Assembly (NCBI RefSeq): GCF_022271435.1
Contig: NZ_JAFIQY010000002.1
Location: forward strand, 1-64,000
From: Streptomyces monomycini
GTDB lineage: Bacteria > Actinomycetota > Actinomycetes > Streptomycetales > Streptomycetaceae
DNA length: 64,000 nt
Direction of reading: 5' to 3'
Below, piece by piece: positions 1 to 8,842 of this stretch. The notes under the pieces were generated by a model. That model did no database searches. It was not told where the DNA came from and saw only the letters and a program-made list of their open reading frames with translations. A program made the translations under genes and the position numbers. The number at the start of each line of letters is the position of its first letter. Within the stretch, counting starts at the first letter, position 1.

Positions 1-1187
1 GCCTCGGCCCGCGCCGCGCGCCCGCGCGGCAGCGGCTGCCCGCCGTACCGGGCCTCGGCCACGGCGGCGTGCTCGGCGCACGCCTCGACGGCGGCCCCGC
101 CGTCGGCGGCCAGCACCACCAGCCGGGCGCCCTCCGGTACGGCCAGCACCGCCTCGCCGGTACGGGCCGCCGCCGACTCCATGGTGTCGGCGAGGGCGTC
201 CAGGGCGGGCGGCGCGTCACCGGGCTCCGCGCCGTCGGCGGCGACCGGCTCGGCGACCACGACCCTGAAGGGCGCGTCCAGGAGCCCGCCGTACAGCCGG
301 CCGGCGACCGCCCGCGCGTGGTCCGGCTCACCGGCCAGCAGCATCCGCAGCACCGCGGCGCCGAGCCGCTGCTCGGCCTCCTGAAGGGCGCGGGAGCGCT
401 CGGTGGTCAGGGTCAGGAGGGCGACGGCGGAGTGCACGGCGAAGCGTTCGGCGGTGCCCAGCGGCGCGCCCGTGCCGACCGCGAGGACGCCACGGGCACG
501 GCGGCCGGTGCCGAGGGACTGGAGCTCGACCCGGTCGTCGCCCTCGGCGTCGCTGACGACGGAGCTGGCGGGGGCCGGGCGCTCACGCAGCCGCCCCACG
601 TCGCCGCCGAGCCGGGCGGCGCGGCGGGCGGCCCAGTCGGGGGCCGCGGCGACCACCGTGCCGGACGCGTCGTACAGCGCGGCCCAGCCCTTGAGGTGCG
701 CGGCGAGCCGGGCCAGCAGCTCGGCCGGGCCCTCGGTGCCGAGGGCGGCCCGGGTCAGCTCGCGCTGCGCCTCGAAGCCCTCGGTCACGGCGCGGTACTG
801 GTCGGCGGCGACCGCGGCGGAGACGGCCTTGCTGATGGCGATGAACGGGGTGCTGCGGGGCACGCCCAGCAGCGGCAGCTCCGCCTCGGCGGCGGCGGTG
901 ACCAGCGCCTGCGGCACGTCCTCGTAGTTGACGCCGACCGCGAAACCGAGCCCGACGACCCCGGCGCCCGCGACGCGCCGCACGTACCGGCGGGCCGTCT
1001 CCGGGTCCTCGGCGTCCAGCTTGAGGGCGGTGATGAGCAGCAGCTCGCCGCCTTCCATGTACGGCACCGGGTCGATCAGCTCGCTGGCGTGCGCCCAGCG
1101 CACCGGGGTGTCCAGCCGGTCCCCGCCCGCGAGCACCGTCAGCTTGAGCGCGGAGTGGTGGGCCAGGGAGGCGAGGGTGTGCGGCAT
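1..1187 (-). CDS. PucR-family transcriptional regulator (3' end outside window)
   Basis: The reverse strand is open from an ATG at 1187 to the left edge (395 codons seen). The N-terminus (MPHTLASLAHHSALKLTVLA, then a TPVRWAHASELIDPVPYMEG-type segment) is the typical PucR-like domain, which in this family precedes a GGDEF-like region and a C-terminal helix-turn-helix. The HTH should lie beyond the window, since family members are usually about 500 residues. PucR regulators commonly control purine, amino acid or GABA catabolism. With gabT 3.2 kb away, a role in GABA use is a reasonable inference but is not shown. It is divergent from the RidA gene across 248 bp. The start is supported by GAAGG just upstream of the ATG, although the spacing is short. 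Confidence 0.85.
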   Translation of the reverse strand, partial: MPHTLASLAHHSALKLTVLAGGDRLDTPVRWAHASELIDPVPYMEGGELLLITALKLDAEDPETARRYVRRVAGAGVVGLGFAVGVNYEDVPQALVTAAAEAELPLLGVPRSTPFIAISKAVSAAVAADQYRAVTEGFEAQRELTRAALGTEGPAELLARLAAHLKGWAALYDASGTVVAAAPDWAARRAARLGGDVGRLRERPAPASSVVSDAEGDDRVELQSLGTGRRARGVLAVGTGAPLGTAERFAVHSAVALLTLTTERSRALQEAEQRLGAAVLRMLLAGEPDHARAVAGRLYGGLLDAPFRVVVAEPVAADGAEPGDAPPALDALADTMESAAARTGEAVLAVPEGARLVVLAADGGAAVEACAEHAAVAEARYGGQPLPRGRAARAE

Positions 1188-1435
1188 GGGACCTTCGGGG
1201 GCGTCGGCGGGCGGACTGGCTGTCGGCGGGCCGGCGCTGCGCCGTCCCGTATGAACGGTCGCTGCCGATTCTGCCTCAGTGGAGGGGTGCGGGGGTGAGA
1301 CCGTCCGGGGATACGCCCGTACGGGCGCGGGCCCCGCGGCGGCCGGCTAAATCCGGTGGACGCGCCCGGCCCCGCCATGAGCTGATCGGCACCGACCGGT
1401 ACGGACCACCGCAGTCAGCCCCCGAAGGAGCCCCG

Positions 1436-1840
1436 ATGGCCCGCTTCACGACCGTGCCCGCTCTGTTCCCACCCCCGCGTTACTCGCACGCCGCCGTCGT
1501 CGAGGCGGGTGAGCGCCTGGTCTTCAGCGCGGGCGCCGTCCCGCTGGACGCGGAAGGCGATCTCGTGGGCCCGGGCGACCGCGCCGCCCAGACCCGCCAG
1601 GTCCTCGCCAATCTCGCCGCCCAGCTGGAGGCGGCGGGCAGCGGCCTGGACCAGGTGATCGCCAGCACGGTCTACGTGGTCGCCACCGCCTCCGGGGACC
1701 TCACCACCGCCTGGGAGGAGGTCCGCTCCTCGGCTCTCTCCACGGGCCCGCACACGTCCACGCTCGTGGGCGTCACGGTCCTCGGCTACCCGGGGCAGCT
1801 GGTGGAGATCACGGCGACGGGGGTGGTGCGGGAGGGGTGA
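1436..1840 (+). CDS. RidA/YjgF/UK114 family protein
   Basis: A 134-residue protein beginning MARFTTVPALFPPPRYSHAA. The length and the C-terminal pattern (TLVGVTVLGYPGQLVEITATG) are those of the RidA/YER057c/UK114 superfamily, small trimeric proteins that hydrolyse reactive enamine/imine intermediates released by PLP enzymes. The ATG at 1436 is chosen because GAAGGAG lies at 1424-1430 with ideal spacing. The open frame extends further upstream but without a ribosome site. The exact subfamily, and so whether it has true deaminase activity, cannot be settled by eye. Proximity to the PLP enzyme gabT is compatible with a detoxifying role. Confidence 0.88.
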   Translation: MARFTTVPALFPPPRYSHAAVVEAGERLVFSAGAVPLDAEGDLVGPGDRAAQTRQVLANLAAQLEAAGSGLDQVIASTVYVVATASGDLTTAWEEVRSSALSTGPHTSTLVGVTVLGYPGQLVEITATGVVREG

Positions 1841-1860
1841 CCGGACCGCTCCGGCCCGCC

Positions 1861-4005
1861 TCATCCCCGAAGATCCACCAGCACCGGCGGCGCATGCTCC
1901 CCCCGTACCGACGTCACCGACAGCACCCCGTGCCCCGGGGGGACGGAGTTGGCCAGGTCGGAGGCGGACCAGCGTTCGCGTTCGACGGTGCGGACGGTGA
2001 CGGCCTTGGCGGTGGCGGCCTTGCCGGTGACCAGGTGGCGGAAGAGGTGGAACGCCTTCATCGCGGCGCCCTCGGCGATGATCTGGCGGTCGGTCACGTC
2101 CCGCGTCTCGACCCACTCCTTGCCCCAGACCTCCGCGAACCGCGCCCCGTCCCAGGTCGTCACACCCGCGAACGCCATCCGGCAGCCCACCGCGCCCAGC
2201 AGCGCGCTGCGCAGCGCCTCGGGGACGTCGTCGAGGGAGCGCAGGGTCATCAGGACGCCTGCGTTGGCGGCGCGCAGCCGTTGCAGGCCGCGCAGCGATT
2301 CGGCGGTGACGGTGTGCGCCGCGTCGTCCAGGACCAGGCAGGCGAAGAGCGAGCGGTCGCCGCGGGCGGCCGCGCACTCGGTGAACTGGGCGAGCACCAG
2401 CCGGGCCAGGATGCGCGACGCCTCCGCGTGGCCGCGTTCGGGCAGGTCGACGCGGACGCGCAGCGGGCGGTCGAGGGCGCGCAGGGACAGCTGGTGGTCG
2501 CCGCCCTCGGGGCGGAAGTACGGCGCGAAGGCCGGGCGGTCCAGGAGGGCGACGCGGTCGGCGAGGAGGTCGCCGATGTCGCCGGGGCGCCCGGACTGCC
2601 GTGCGCGGGCGTCGAGTTCGCGCAGTTGCGGGTGTGATTCCGTGGTCTTCAGAGCGGTCCGCAGCGCGGCGAGCGCCGTGTCCGAGCCGTCGAGGAGTTC
2701 GCGGAGTTCGGGTACGGACGGGAAGCGGCCGTGTGCGGCGCGGTAGGGGCCGAGCAGCTGGCCGAGCGCGGTCGCGGCGCGCCGGCTGTCGCCGCCGGGC
2801 AGGGTGGCGGCGAGGTCGCCGACGAGGGCTTCGGCGAGGATGCCGGCCGCTTCGTCGGGGTCGGTGGTGCCGCCGTACAGGTCGAGGTCGCAGTCGGGTT
2901 CGGGGGCACCGATCCGGACGATCACGTCGAAGGCCTCGTCCGGGCCGAGGGCGGAGCCGGCCGCGCCGACGGCGACCACCGCGCTCCGTCCGGCCAGCGC
3001 CTGGAGGCACATGGCCTCCACGACGGGCCGCACCACGCGGGTGGTCTTGCCGCAGCCGGGCGGGCCGACGGCCAGCAGGGAGGTGCCGAGCAGCGCCGGG
3101 TCGAGGGCGAAGCCCGTACCGCGGTGCTGATGGGGGTTGCGCGGGTGGTTGGTGGCGGTGCCGATGCGCACCTGGTGGGCGAGCAGGTCGTGGTGGGCCG
3201 TACGGGCGGGCAGGTCGCGCCGGCCGGAGGGGTGGGGGCAGGCGGCGGCGCCGTGGCGCAGGACGGTGTCGGTGAAGGAGGCGAGGGAGTTCTTGCCGGA
3301 GCGCACCGAGTGCCAGGCGCGTTCGATGCGTGCCACGTCGACGTCGTTCATGCGTCCGGCGAGGGCCTCGGCGGCGAGCTTGTCGGCGGCGTCGGGCGCG
3401 CCGCCCGCGCGCAGGTCTGGCCACCGGGCGCGGTCCTCCTGCGGCTCCGGGACGGCGTCGGGGCGGCGTGCCCGGGCGCGGCGCAGTACGGGGCCGAGGC
3501 AGCGCCGTCCCAGTTCGGGCCAGCGGCCGAGGCGTCCGAAGACGACGGCGAGGAGGGCGAGGAAGAGCGCGTAGTAGAAGTACGTGAGCCAGACGAAGAT
3601 CATCTTATCGCCGCCGGCCGAGCGCCAGGAGTCGGGCGTCAGGAGCAGCAGCGGGTAGATCCAGTACGGGCCGAGGTAGCCGTTCCAGAGCAGTGACCAC
3701 AGCAGCCAGCCGCACAGGAACGAGATCAGCGCGCCGGTGACGAGCTGCCGGGTGGGCACCCGGTCGGGACTCTCCGCGGGCCGGGGGACGTGTCCGTACG
3801 TCCAGATGCCGGGCGCGCCGGCCCGGCGGGGGGCGCGCAGCCAGCGCAGGAACGTGCCGTCCTCGGGGGCGCTGGGCGGGGCCGGCGGCACCGGCGGAAC
3901 TCTCGGGGCCGGTGGTGCGGACGGGACCGGTGGCGCCGTGGGGCGGGGTACGGGGTGGTCGGTGCGGGTGTGCGGTGCGTCGTGCTGCGTGCCCTCGGTG
4001 TCCAT
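1861..4005 (-). CDS. Membrane-associated ATP/GTP-binding protein, FtsK/VirD4-like
   Basis: A 714-residue protein. Residues 1-50 are a proline-rich cytosolic leader, hydrophobic segments lie near 90-122 and 135-157, and a P-loop GPPGCGKT sits at about 314-321. A later hydrophobic strand ending in DD (ACLVLDDAAH) is a plausible Walker B. The arrangement of N-terminal membrane anchor plus C-terminal motor-like ATPase resembles coupling proteins of conjugation (VirD4/TraG) and FtsK-type pumps, but no relaxase or other transfer gene is nearby. It is therefore best regarded as an orphan chromosomal ATPase of Streptomyces with unknown substrate. It ends 20 bp from the convergent RidA gene. The ATG at 4005 is 18 bp from the MITE-like element. 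Confidence 0.75.
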   Translation of the reverse strand: MDTEGTQHDAPHTRTDHPVPRPTAPPVPSAPPAPRVPPVPPAPPSAPEDGTFLRWLRAPRRAGAPGIWTYGHVPRPAESPDRVPTRQLVTGALISFLCGWLLWSLLWNGYLGPYWIYPLLLLTPDSWRSAGGDKMIFVWLTYFYYALFLALLAVVFGRLGRWPELGRRCLGPVLRRARARRPDAVPEPQEDRARWPDLRAGGAPDAADKLAAEALAGRMNDVDVARIERAWHSVRSGKNSLASFTDTVLRHGAAACPHPSGRRDLPARTAHHDLLAHQVRIGTATNHPRNPHQHRGTGFALDPALLGTSLLAVGPPGCGKTTRVVRPVVEAMCLQALAGRSAVVAVGAAGSALGPDEAFDVIVRIGAPEPDCDLDLYGGTTDPDEAAGILAEALVGDLAATLPGGDSRRAATALGQLLGPYRAAHGRFPSVPELRELLDGSDTALAALRTALKTTESHPQLRELDARARQSGRPGDIGDLLADRVALLDRPAFAPYFRPEGGDHQLSLRALDRPLRVRVDLPERGHAEASRILARLVLAQFTECAAARGDRSLFACLVLDDAAHTVTAESLRGLQRLRAANAGVLMTLRSLDDVPEALRSALLGAVGCRMAFAGVTTWDGARFAEVWGKEWVETRDVTDRQIIAEGAAMKAFHLFRHLVTGKAATAKAVTVRTVERERWSASDLANSVPPGHGVLSVTSVRGEHAPPVLVDLRG

Positions 4006-4023
4006 CCGGTGCCCCTCGTCCCC

Positions 4024-4204
4024 CTAGGACCTGTCGTCACATTCCCGCCTGCCGCGCGACGCCTGGCACGCACGCTCGCAGCGTTGCCGAAACACCCGCG
4101 TAGCTCCGCTACGAGGGCGCCCCGGCGCCTTGCGATCGCACGCACCAGACGCCGCGCGGCCCGCCCTCCGGGCGGAACGACGGGAATGTGACGACAGGCC
4201 CTAG
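4024..4204. mobile_element. MITE-like 181-bp inverted-repeat element
   Basis: The ends at 4024-4047 and 4181-4204 are inverted repeats matching at 23 of 24 positions. Each begins with CTAG and contains CCTGTCGTCACATTCCCG. Inside, a second imperfect inverted pair runs from about 4050-4080 to 4131-4160, and hairpins occur at the centre (CGTAGC/GCTACG) and near 4161-4175. No gene is encoded, so this looks like a non-autonomous element mobilised in trans. The CTAG border would suit an IS5/IS427-group transposase that targets such tetranucleotides, which is inference. It lies between a divergent gene pair, 233 bp before gabT. Confidence 0.65.
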
Positions 4205-4222
4205 AGACGTCCGGGCGCGGGA

Positions 4223-4236
4223 CGGAAACGGTTCCG
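4223..4236. promoter_or_regulatory. Short inverted repeat upstream of gabT (candidate operator)
   Basis: CGGAA-ACGG-TTCCG is an inverted repeat with 5-bp arms located about 200 bp before gabT, immediately after the MITE-like element. It is the only symmetric motif of note in the 4205-4437 interval. It may bind a regulator of gabT such as the nearby PucR-type protein, but nothing proves this. Confidence 0.25.
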
Positions 4237-4390
4237 CCCGTGCGCCCTGCTGTTCCCGCGCATTGCCGCCGCTCAATCTACTGGCCGCGGCGCGCCGCTA
4301 TGTCCGGTGCGGACAACGCAACACGCGCACTTCTCCCGAACGGAACATGCCGACGCCCCGTTCCTCCCCCTAGCCTGCGAGCACAACCCC

Positions 4391-4413
4391 TTCAGTACGT
4401 CTTTCAGTACGTC
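4391..4413. repeat. Tandem 11-bp direct repeat in the gabT leader
   Basis: TTCAGTACGTC occurs twice (4391-4401 and 4403-4413) with a 1-bp spacer, ending 13 bp before the gabT ribosome site AGGAG (4427-4431). It may be a regulator half-site pair or simple slippage. Confidence 0.4.
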
Positions 4414-4437
4414 CCGTTCCACCCCCAGGAGACTGCC

Positions 4438-5787
4438 ATGACCGAACTGTCCGGAGGCCCCGCCCTCCCCCAGGAGCGTCGCGTCGTCACCGCGATCCCC
4501 GGCCCCAGGTCCCAGGAGCTGTGGGCCCGCAAGCAGGCCACGGTGGCCGGCGGCGTAGGGGCGGTGCTGCCCGTCTTCGCCAAGCGCGCGGGCGGCGGCA
4601 TCCTGGAGGACGTCGACGGCAACTCCTTCATCGACTTCGGCTCCGGCATCGCCGTGACCTCGGTCGGCAACAGCGCGGAGGCCGTGGTGCGCCGCGCCAC
4701 CGCGCAGCTCGCGGACTTCACCCACACCTGTGTGATGGTCACGCCGTACGAGCCGTACGTGGAGGTCTGCGAGCAGCTCGCCGAGCTGACCCCGGGCGAC
4801 CACGCGAAGAAGTCCGCGCTGTTCAACTCCGGCGCCGAGGCCGTGGAGAACGCCGTCAAGATCGCCCGCGCGTACACCAAGCGCCAGGCGGTCGTCGTCT
4901 TCGACCACGGCTACCACGGCCGGACGAACCTGACGATGGCGCTGACCGCGAAGTACATGCCGTACAAGCACGGCTTCGGCCCGTTCGCGCCCGAGGTCTA
5001 CCGGGTGCCGCTGGCCTACCCCTACCGCTGGCTGACCGGCCCGGAGAACTGCGCGAAGGAGGCCGCGGACCAGGCCATCTCGCAGATCACCAAGCAGATC
5101 GGCGCGGAGAACGTGGCCGCGATCATCATCGAGCCGGTGCTCGGCGAGGGCGGCTTCATCGAGCCGGCCAAGGGCTTCCTGCCCGCCATCGCCCAGTTCG
5201 CGAAGGAGAACGGCATCGTCTTCGTCGCGGACGAGATCCAGTCCGGCTTCTGCCGTACCGGCCAGTGGTTCGCGTGCGAGGACGAGAACATCGTCCCGGA
5301 CCTGATCACGACCGCCAAGGGCATCGCGGGCGGCCTGCCGCTGGCCGCCGTCACCGGCCGCGCCGAGATGATGGACGCGGCGCACGCGGGCGGCCTCGGC
5401 GGCACCTACGGCGGCAACCCGGTGGCCTGCGCGGCGGCGCTCGGTTCCATCGAGACCATGCGTGAGCTGGACCTGAACGCCAAGGCCCGGCGGATCGGCG
5501 AGATCATGAAGCCGCGCCTGGCGGCGATGGCGGAGAAGTACGACATCATCGGCGAGGTACGCGGCCGGGGCGCGATGATCGCCATCGAGCTGGTGGAGTC
5601 CGGTTCCAAGGAGCCGAACCCGAAGGCGACCGCGGCGCTGGCGTCCGCCTGCCACCAGCAGGGCCTGCTGGTGCTGACCACCGGCACGTACGGCAACGTG
5701 CTGCGCTTCCTGCCGCCGCTGGTCATCGGCGAGGACCTGCTGAACGAGGGCCTGGACATCATCGAGAGTGCGCTCGCGACGGTGTGA
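4438..5787 (+). CDS. gabT: 4-aminobutyrate--2-oxoglutarate transaminase
   Basis: A 449-residue class III PLP aminotransferase. It contains the cofactor and fold hallmarks FNSGAEAVENAVKIAR, DHGYHGRTNLTMALT, VADEIQSGFCRTG and the Schiff-base lysine in TTAKGIAGGLPLA (Lys294). The sequence is typical of actinobacterial GabT, which moves the amino group of GABA to 2-oxoglutarate to give succinate semialdehyde and glutamate. GABA would be the end product of the putrescine pathway encoded at 19.8-37.3 kb, so this enzyme links that block to the TCA cycle. AGGAG at 4427-4431 fixes the ATG at 4438, and the longer open frame upstream is not used. No gabD is adjacent. Confidence 0.93.
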   Translation: MTELSGGPALPQERRVVTAIPGPRSQELWARKQATVAGGVGAVLPVFAKRAGGGILEDVDGNSFIDFGSGIAVTSVGNSAEAVVRRATAQLADFTHTCVMVTPYEPYVEVCEQLAELTPGDHAKKSALFNSGAEAVENAVKIARAYTKRQAVVVFDHGYHGRTNLTMALTAKYMPYKHGFGPFAPEVYRVPLAYPYRWLTGPENCAKEAADQAISQITKQIGAENVAAIIIEPVLGEGGFIEPAKGFLPAIAQFAKENGIVFVADEIQSGFCRTGQWFACEDENIVPDLITTAKGIAGGLPLAAVTGRAEMMDAAHAGGLGGTYGGNPVACAAALGSIETMRELDLNAKARRIGEIMKPRLAAMAEKYDIIGEVRGRGAMIAIELVESGSKEPNPKATAALASACHQQGLLVLTTGTYGNVLRFLPPLVIGEDLLNEGLDIIESALATV

Positions 5788-5890
5788 CCTGAGGTAACCG
5801 GCGGCGGGTCGTGAAGAATGTGTGCGGGGCCCATGGCGGGCAGGTGATCCGGCTGTCCGGCCCCGGCTCCCTGCCGTACGGTTTCTGCAG

Positions 5891-6805
5891 ATGAGAGAAA
5901 CACCCCGCCCACAGGGGACTGTGGGCGACGCCCGGCCGACGCTTCCCCAGCTGCGGCCGAGCCGTGCCTTCGCGCACGACTCCGGGGCCGCGCGCCCCGG
6001 AAATCCTCACCGATCGGACGGCCGCCCGCCCCAGACCCCCCGGGGCGCGCGGCGCTCCGGTCAGCGCGGCCGCCTCGGAACCACCCCCCCTGTTCCGAGG
6101 CGGCCGACCTTCTTCTTCCGGCCCCTCCTGTGGGTGGGCGTCCTGTGCGCCGCGCTCTTCGCGTTCCTCACCTGGCAGGTGGCCTCCGACGGTCCGCTGC
6201 GCGCGCTGGACGAACGATTCGGCCGCGCCGTCGTGCACAGCCCGGTGCCCAACGCCCTGGCGGAGTTCTTCGCCGACCTCGGCAACACGGTCGTCGCGCT
6301 GCCGGTGCTGGTACTCGCGGCGCTGTTCGCCGCCTGGCGCGGACGGCGGGCGGCCGTCGCGCGCTGGTGGCTGCCGCCGCTGGCCGCGCTGGTGACGATG
6401 GCCGTGGTGCCCGCGCTGGTGGTGCCGGTGAAGACGTGGCTGGCCCGGCCGGGCCCGCCGGAGATGGCGGGCGGCGCGCACGCCGGATTCTTCCCGTCCG
6501 GGCACGGGGCGACGGCGGCCGCCGCGTACGGGGCGGTGGCCCTGCTGCTCGCCGCCCCGTGGGCCGCACGCCCCGGACGGACGCACGGCCCGGCGCTCGC
6601 GGCCGCCGCCGGGCTGCTCGGCCTCGCGGTCGGCATCGGCCTGGTGCGCCGCGCCTACCACTGGCCGCTGGACGTGCTGGCCAGTTGGTGCCTGGCCGGG
6701 GTGCTGCTCGCGGCCTGCGCGGCGGTGTGCGGACGGTGGGCGGACCGCCCGCACCCCGGGCGCGACGGTCAGCTCGCCGCGCCGAGCAGTTCCGACGCGA
6801 TGTAG
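5891..6805 (+). CDS. PAP2 superfamily membrane phosphatase
   Basis: A membrane phosphatase with the PAP2 signature in order: KTWLARPGP (K..RP motif, with a shorter spacing than the classical one), PSGHG (catalytic SGH) and RRAYHWPLDV (R..H..D motif). Several hydrophobic helices surround them, beginning with PLLWVGVLCAALFAFLTW. Such enzymes dephosphorylate phosphatidic acid, phosphatidylglycerophosphate or isoprenyl pyrophosphates at the membrane. The start is uncertain: the ATG at 5891 has no clear ribosome site, GTG at 5921 is an alternative, and the first ~75 residues are low-complexity. The 3' end overlaps the convergent isonitrile synthase gene by 37 bp. Confidence 0.7.
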   Translation: MRETPRPQGTVGDARPTLPQLRPSRAFAHDSGAARPGNPHRSDGRPPQTPRGARRSGQRGRLGTTPPVPRRPTFFFRPLLWVGVLCAALFAFLTWQVASDGPLRALDERFGRAVVHSPVPNALAEFFADLGNTVVALPVLVLAALFAAWRGRRAAVARWWLPPLAALVTMAVVPALVVPVKTWLARPGPPEMAGGAHAGFFPSGHGATAAAAYGAVALLLAAPWAARPGRTHGPALAAAAGLLGLAVGIGLVRRAYHWPLDVLASWCLAGVLLAACAAVCGRWADRPHPGRDGQLAAPSSSDAM

Positions 6806-7842
6806 TGGCTCGGGCGCCAGCTGGGACCCGCCGGGATGCCCACCCGCTCCGCCTCGTGCCGCTTCATCAGCCGGAAGCGGTCGGTGCCGGTCTGCACGAC
6901 GACGGCGTGCCAGGGCGTGAGCCAGTTGTCCGCCGACTCCAGCAGCGCGATCCCGAACTTCGCCGAGCCGCAGGCCTGCGGGTGGATGGAGAGCCGTACG
7001 GTCTGCCGGTAGTGGTGGGCTATCAGCTCGCCCCACGCCCGGCTGCGCCGCAGCACGCCGTACGCGCGGCTGCGGCACTCCCGCTGCAACTGGGCCTTGG
7101 AGCCGGTCCACTCCGCGGTGTCCTCGACCAGGAAGCGGATGGTGCCGCGGTAGTGGCTGAGCGCCGGTCCGCCGGCCCGCACCTCGGCCCGCAGTTCCTC
7201 CACGCTCTGCGCGTAGTCCTTCTCCAGCAGCGCGCGCTTCTCGTCGTAGGTGTGGCCGTCGTAGACCTGGTCGAGGCCGAAGGTGTCGATGTGCCGCAGG
7301 CCGTTGGCGTCGATCATGTCGCGCAGTGCCTTGCCGTACGCGTCGATGTGCGCGTCCGGCACCCGTATGAGGTCGCCGAAGACATGGCCGTCCGAGCAGA
7401 TCAGCAGCCGGGCGCCGGGCGGGTAGACCGCGTCGATCGCGGCGCACAGGTCGTCCAGGAAGCGCAGCGAGAGCAGTTCGCCGAGGTCGGGGAGGTGGCC
7501 GGCGACCTTGGCGGGGTTGGGTGACTTGCAGGGGAACGCCGGCAGGGTCAGCAGCACCGGTTCGCGGCGGGCGACGAAGCCGCGGATCTGGGCAAGCTGT
7601 TCGGCGAAGCACTGCCCGGGCCGGTGACTGTCGTGGCTGCGTCCCTCGGCTCCTTCGGCGCTGTCGGCGCCGTCGCCCCCGTCGTCCCGCGTGTCCGCCG
7701 GCGCGCCGGCGGGCCGGTGGTGCGGCAGCAGCAGGTCCAGGATCCGGGCGCAGTACTGCTCCGTGCGGGCCGCGTACGCGGCGTCGCCCTCGTCCTCCGC
7801 CTGCTCCCCGGGCTCGGCGTGCTGCTCGTAGGTCACGGTCAT
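6769..7842 (-). CDS. Isonitrile (isocyanide) synthase, PvcA/IsnA/DIT1 family
   Basis: A 357-residue protein with the diagnostic FPCKSPNPAKVAG motif at about 103-115 and the later SIHPQACGSAKFGIAL segment, both characteristic of PvcA/IsnA/Dit1. These enzymes convert the amino group of tyrosine or tryptophan to an isonitrile using a carbon of ribulose-5-phosphate. Residues about 51-75 form a low-complexity Asp/Gly/Ala insert. The ATG at 7842 overlaps the stop of the upstream oxygenase gene (ATGA), indicating translational coupling. With the oxygenase it forms the aglycone half of the cluster. Tyrosine is the likelier substrate because the adjacent glycosyltransferase would need a phenol, but specificity cannot be read from sequence alone. 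Confidence 0.9.
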   Translation of the reverse strand: MTVTYEQHAEPGEQAEDEGDAAYAARTEQYCARILDLLLPHHRPAGAPADTRDDGGDGADSAEGAEGRSHDSHRPGQCFAEQLAQIRGFVARREPVLLTLPAFPCKSPNPAKVAGHLPDLGELLSLRFLDDLCAAIDAVYPPGARLLICSDGHVFGDLIRVPDAHIDAYGKALRDMIDANGLRHIDTFGLDQVYDGHTYDEKRALLEKDYAQSVEELRAEVRAGGPALSHYRGTIRFLVEDTAEWTGSKAQLQRECRSRAYGVLRRSRAWGELIAHHYRQTVRLSIHPQACGSAKFGIALLESADNWLTPWHAVVVQTGTDRFRLMKRHEAERVGIPAGPSWRPSHYIASELLGAAS

Positions 7843-8780
7843 GCGGTCCCTCGCTGGGTGTCGGCCCCGGTCTCGGCCCCGGTGGCGCCTCGGTGGTCGT
7901 GGATGTGGCTGGGCAGCGGGGGGTCGCCCAGGACGTGGACGCGGCGCAGGTGGCGCGGCAGTCCGCGGCGGTAGGGCACGCGGGTGTGCAGCAGGGTGTA
8001 GTTGTCGGCGATGACGATGTCGTCCTGCTGCCAGGCGTGCACGTACACGTGCCGGGGGTCGTACGCGGCGTCGCGGACGGCGGCCAGTTCGGCGGCGGCC
8101 GCCTCGCCCTCCAGCCCCTCGACGCTCACGTCCGGCTGGTTGATGATGTGCTCGCCGTCCGGCACCGGTTCCAGGAACCGCATGACCGGGAATCCGGCGT
8201 CGGGGTGCGGTTCGATCAGGGGAGAGACGACGATGCCGCCGTAGTGGGAGACCTTGGCGTTGCGGTAGCGCAGGGTCAGTCCGCGCCAGCGCTCCAGGGT
8301 CTCGGGGTCCGCGTCGGCGAGGACGCGGGTGGTGTCGCAGAAGAGCGTGCCGCCGCCTTCGGCCGCGCCGGGCGCCGCGACGCAGTGGAAGACCTGGAAC
8401 TCGGGCACGAAGTCGACGTACATCCCGTCCCAGTGCAGCGGCATGAAGCCGGTGTCGAAGACGTGGTCCTCGGGGTCCTGGTGGGCGCGTACGTCGAAGA
8501 CCGTGCCGAACGGCCACTCCATCACCTCGCCCCAGGTGCGCGCGTAGGCGTCGAGTGCCGTGGCGTCGGCCGGAGCGGTGAATCCCCGCAGGGCGACGAG
8601 GTGGTGGCGCCGGGTCAGCTCGCGCAGCCACGGCACGGGGACGGCGGTGACCGGGGTGTCCGGCCCGGTCGCGGTGATCAGCACGCCGAAGGGTCCGGCT
8701 GCGGCCGTCGTCCAGGGCCGGGTGTCGTCAGGGGCGTCGTCGGTGGTCGGACCGGACGCGTGGACGGCTTGGGACGTCAT
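7839..8780 (-). CDS. Fe(II)/2-oxoglutarate-dependent oxygenase, PvcB/IsnB-like
   Basis: A 313-residue TauD/TfdA-family oxygenase. The iron triad is visible as H116-W-D118 (PLHWDGMYVDF) with the distal His265 in NYTLLHTRVP, followed by arginines near 276 suited to binding 2-oxoglutarate. PvcB/IsnB partners of isonitrile synthases oxidise the amino acid isonitrile, typically decarboxylating it to a vinyl isonitrile. The gene is first in a two-gene operon and overlaps the synthase by 4 nt. The ATG at 8780 is preceded by GAGAGG. It faces the DegT aminotransferase gene across a 269-bp region holding two symmetric motifs. Confidence 0.88.
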   Translation of the reverse strand: MTSQAVHASGPTTDDAPDDTRPWTTAAAGPFGVLITATGPDTPVTAVPVPWLRELTRRHHLVALRGFTAPADATALDAYARTWGEVMEWPFGTVFDVRAHQDPEDHVFDTGFMPLHWDGMYVDFVPEFQVFHCVAAPGAAEGGGTLFCDTTRVLADADPETLERWRGLTLRYRNAKVSHYGGIVVSPLIEPHPDAGFPVMRFLEPVPDGEHIINQPDVSVEGLEGEAAAAELAAVRDAAYDPRHVYVHAWQQDDIVIADNYTLLHTRVPYRRGLPRHLRRVHVLGDPPLPSHIHDHRGATGAETGADTQRGTA

Positions 8781-8842
8781 GGTTCCTCTCCGGATGGCGA
8801 CGCGCCGGACCGGTCGGCCCGGGCGCGGTGACAGCGACAGTA

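Noticed and set aside
69..1298. Long forward-strand open frames across the left end
   Set aside because: They are antisense to the PucR-type gene and read as low-complexity Gly/Arg/Ala; the reverse frame gives a recognisable protein.
5822..5890. Upstream extension of the PAP2 gene from ATG 5822
   Set aside because: No ribosome site, and the added residues are Pro/Arg-rich and unlike the family.
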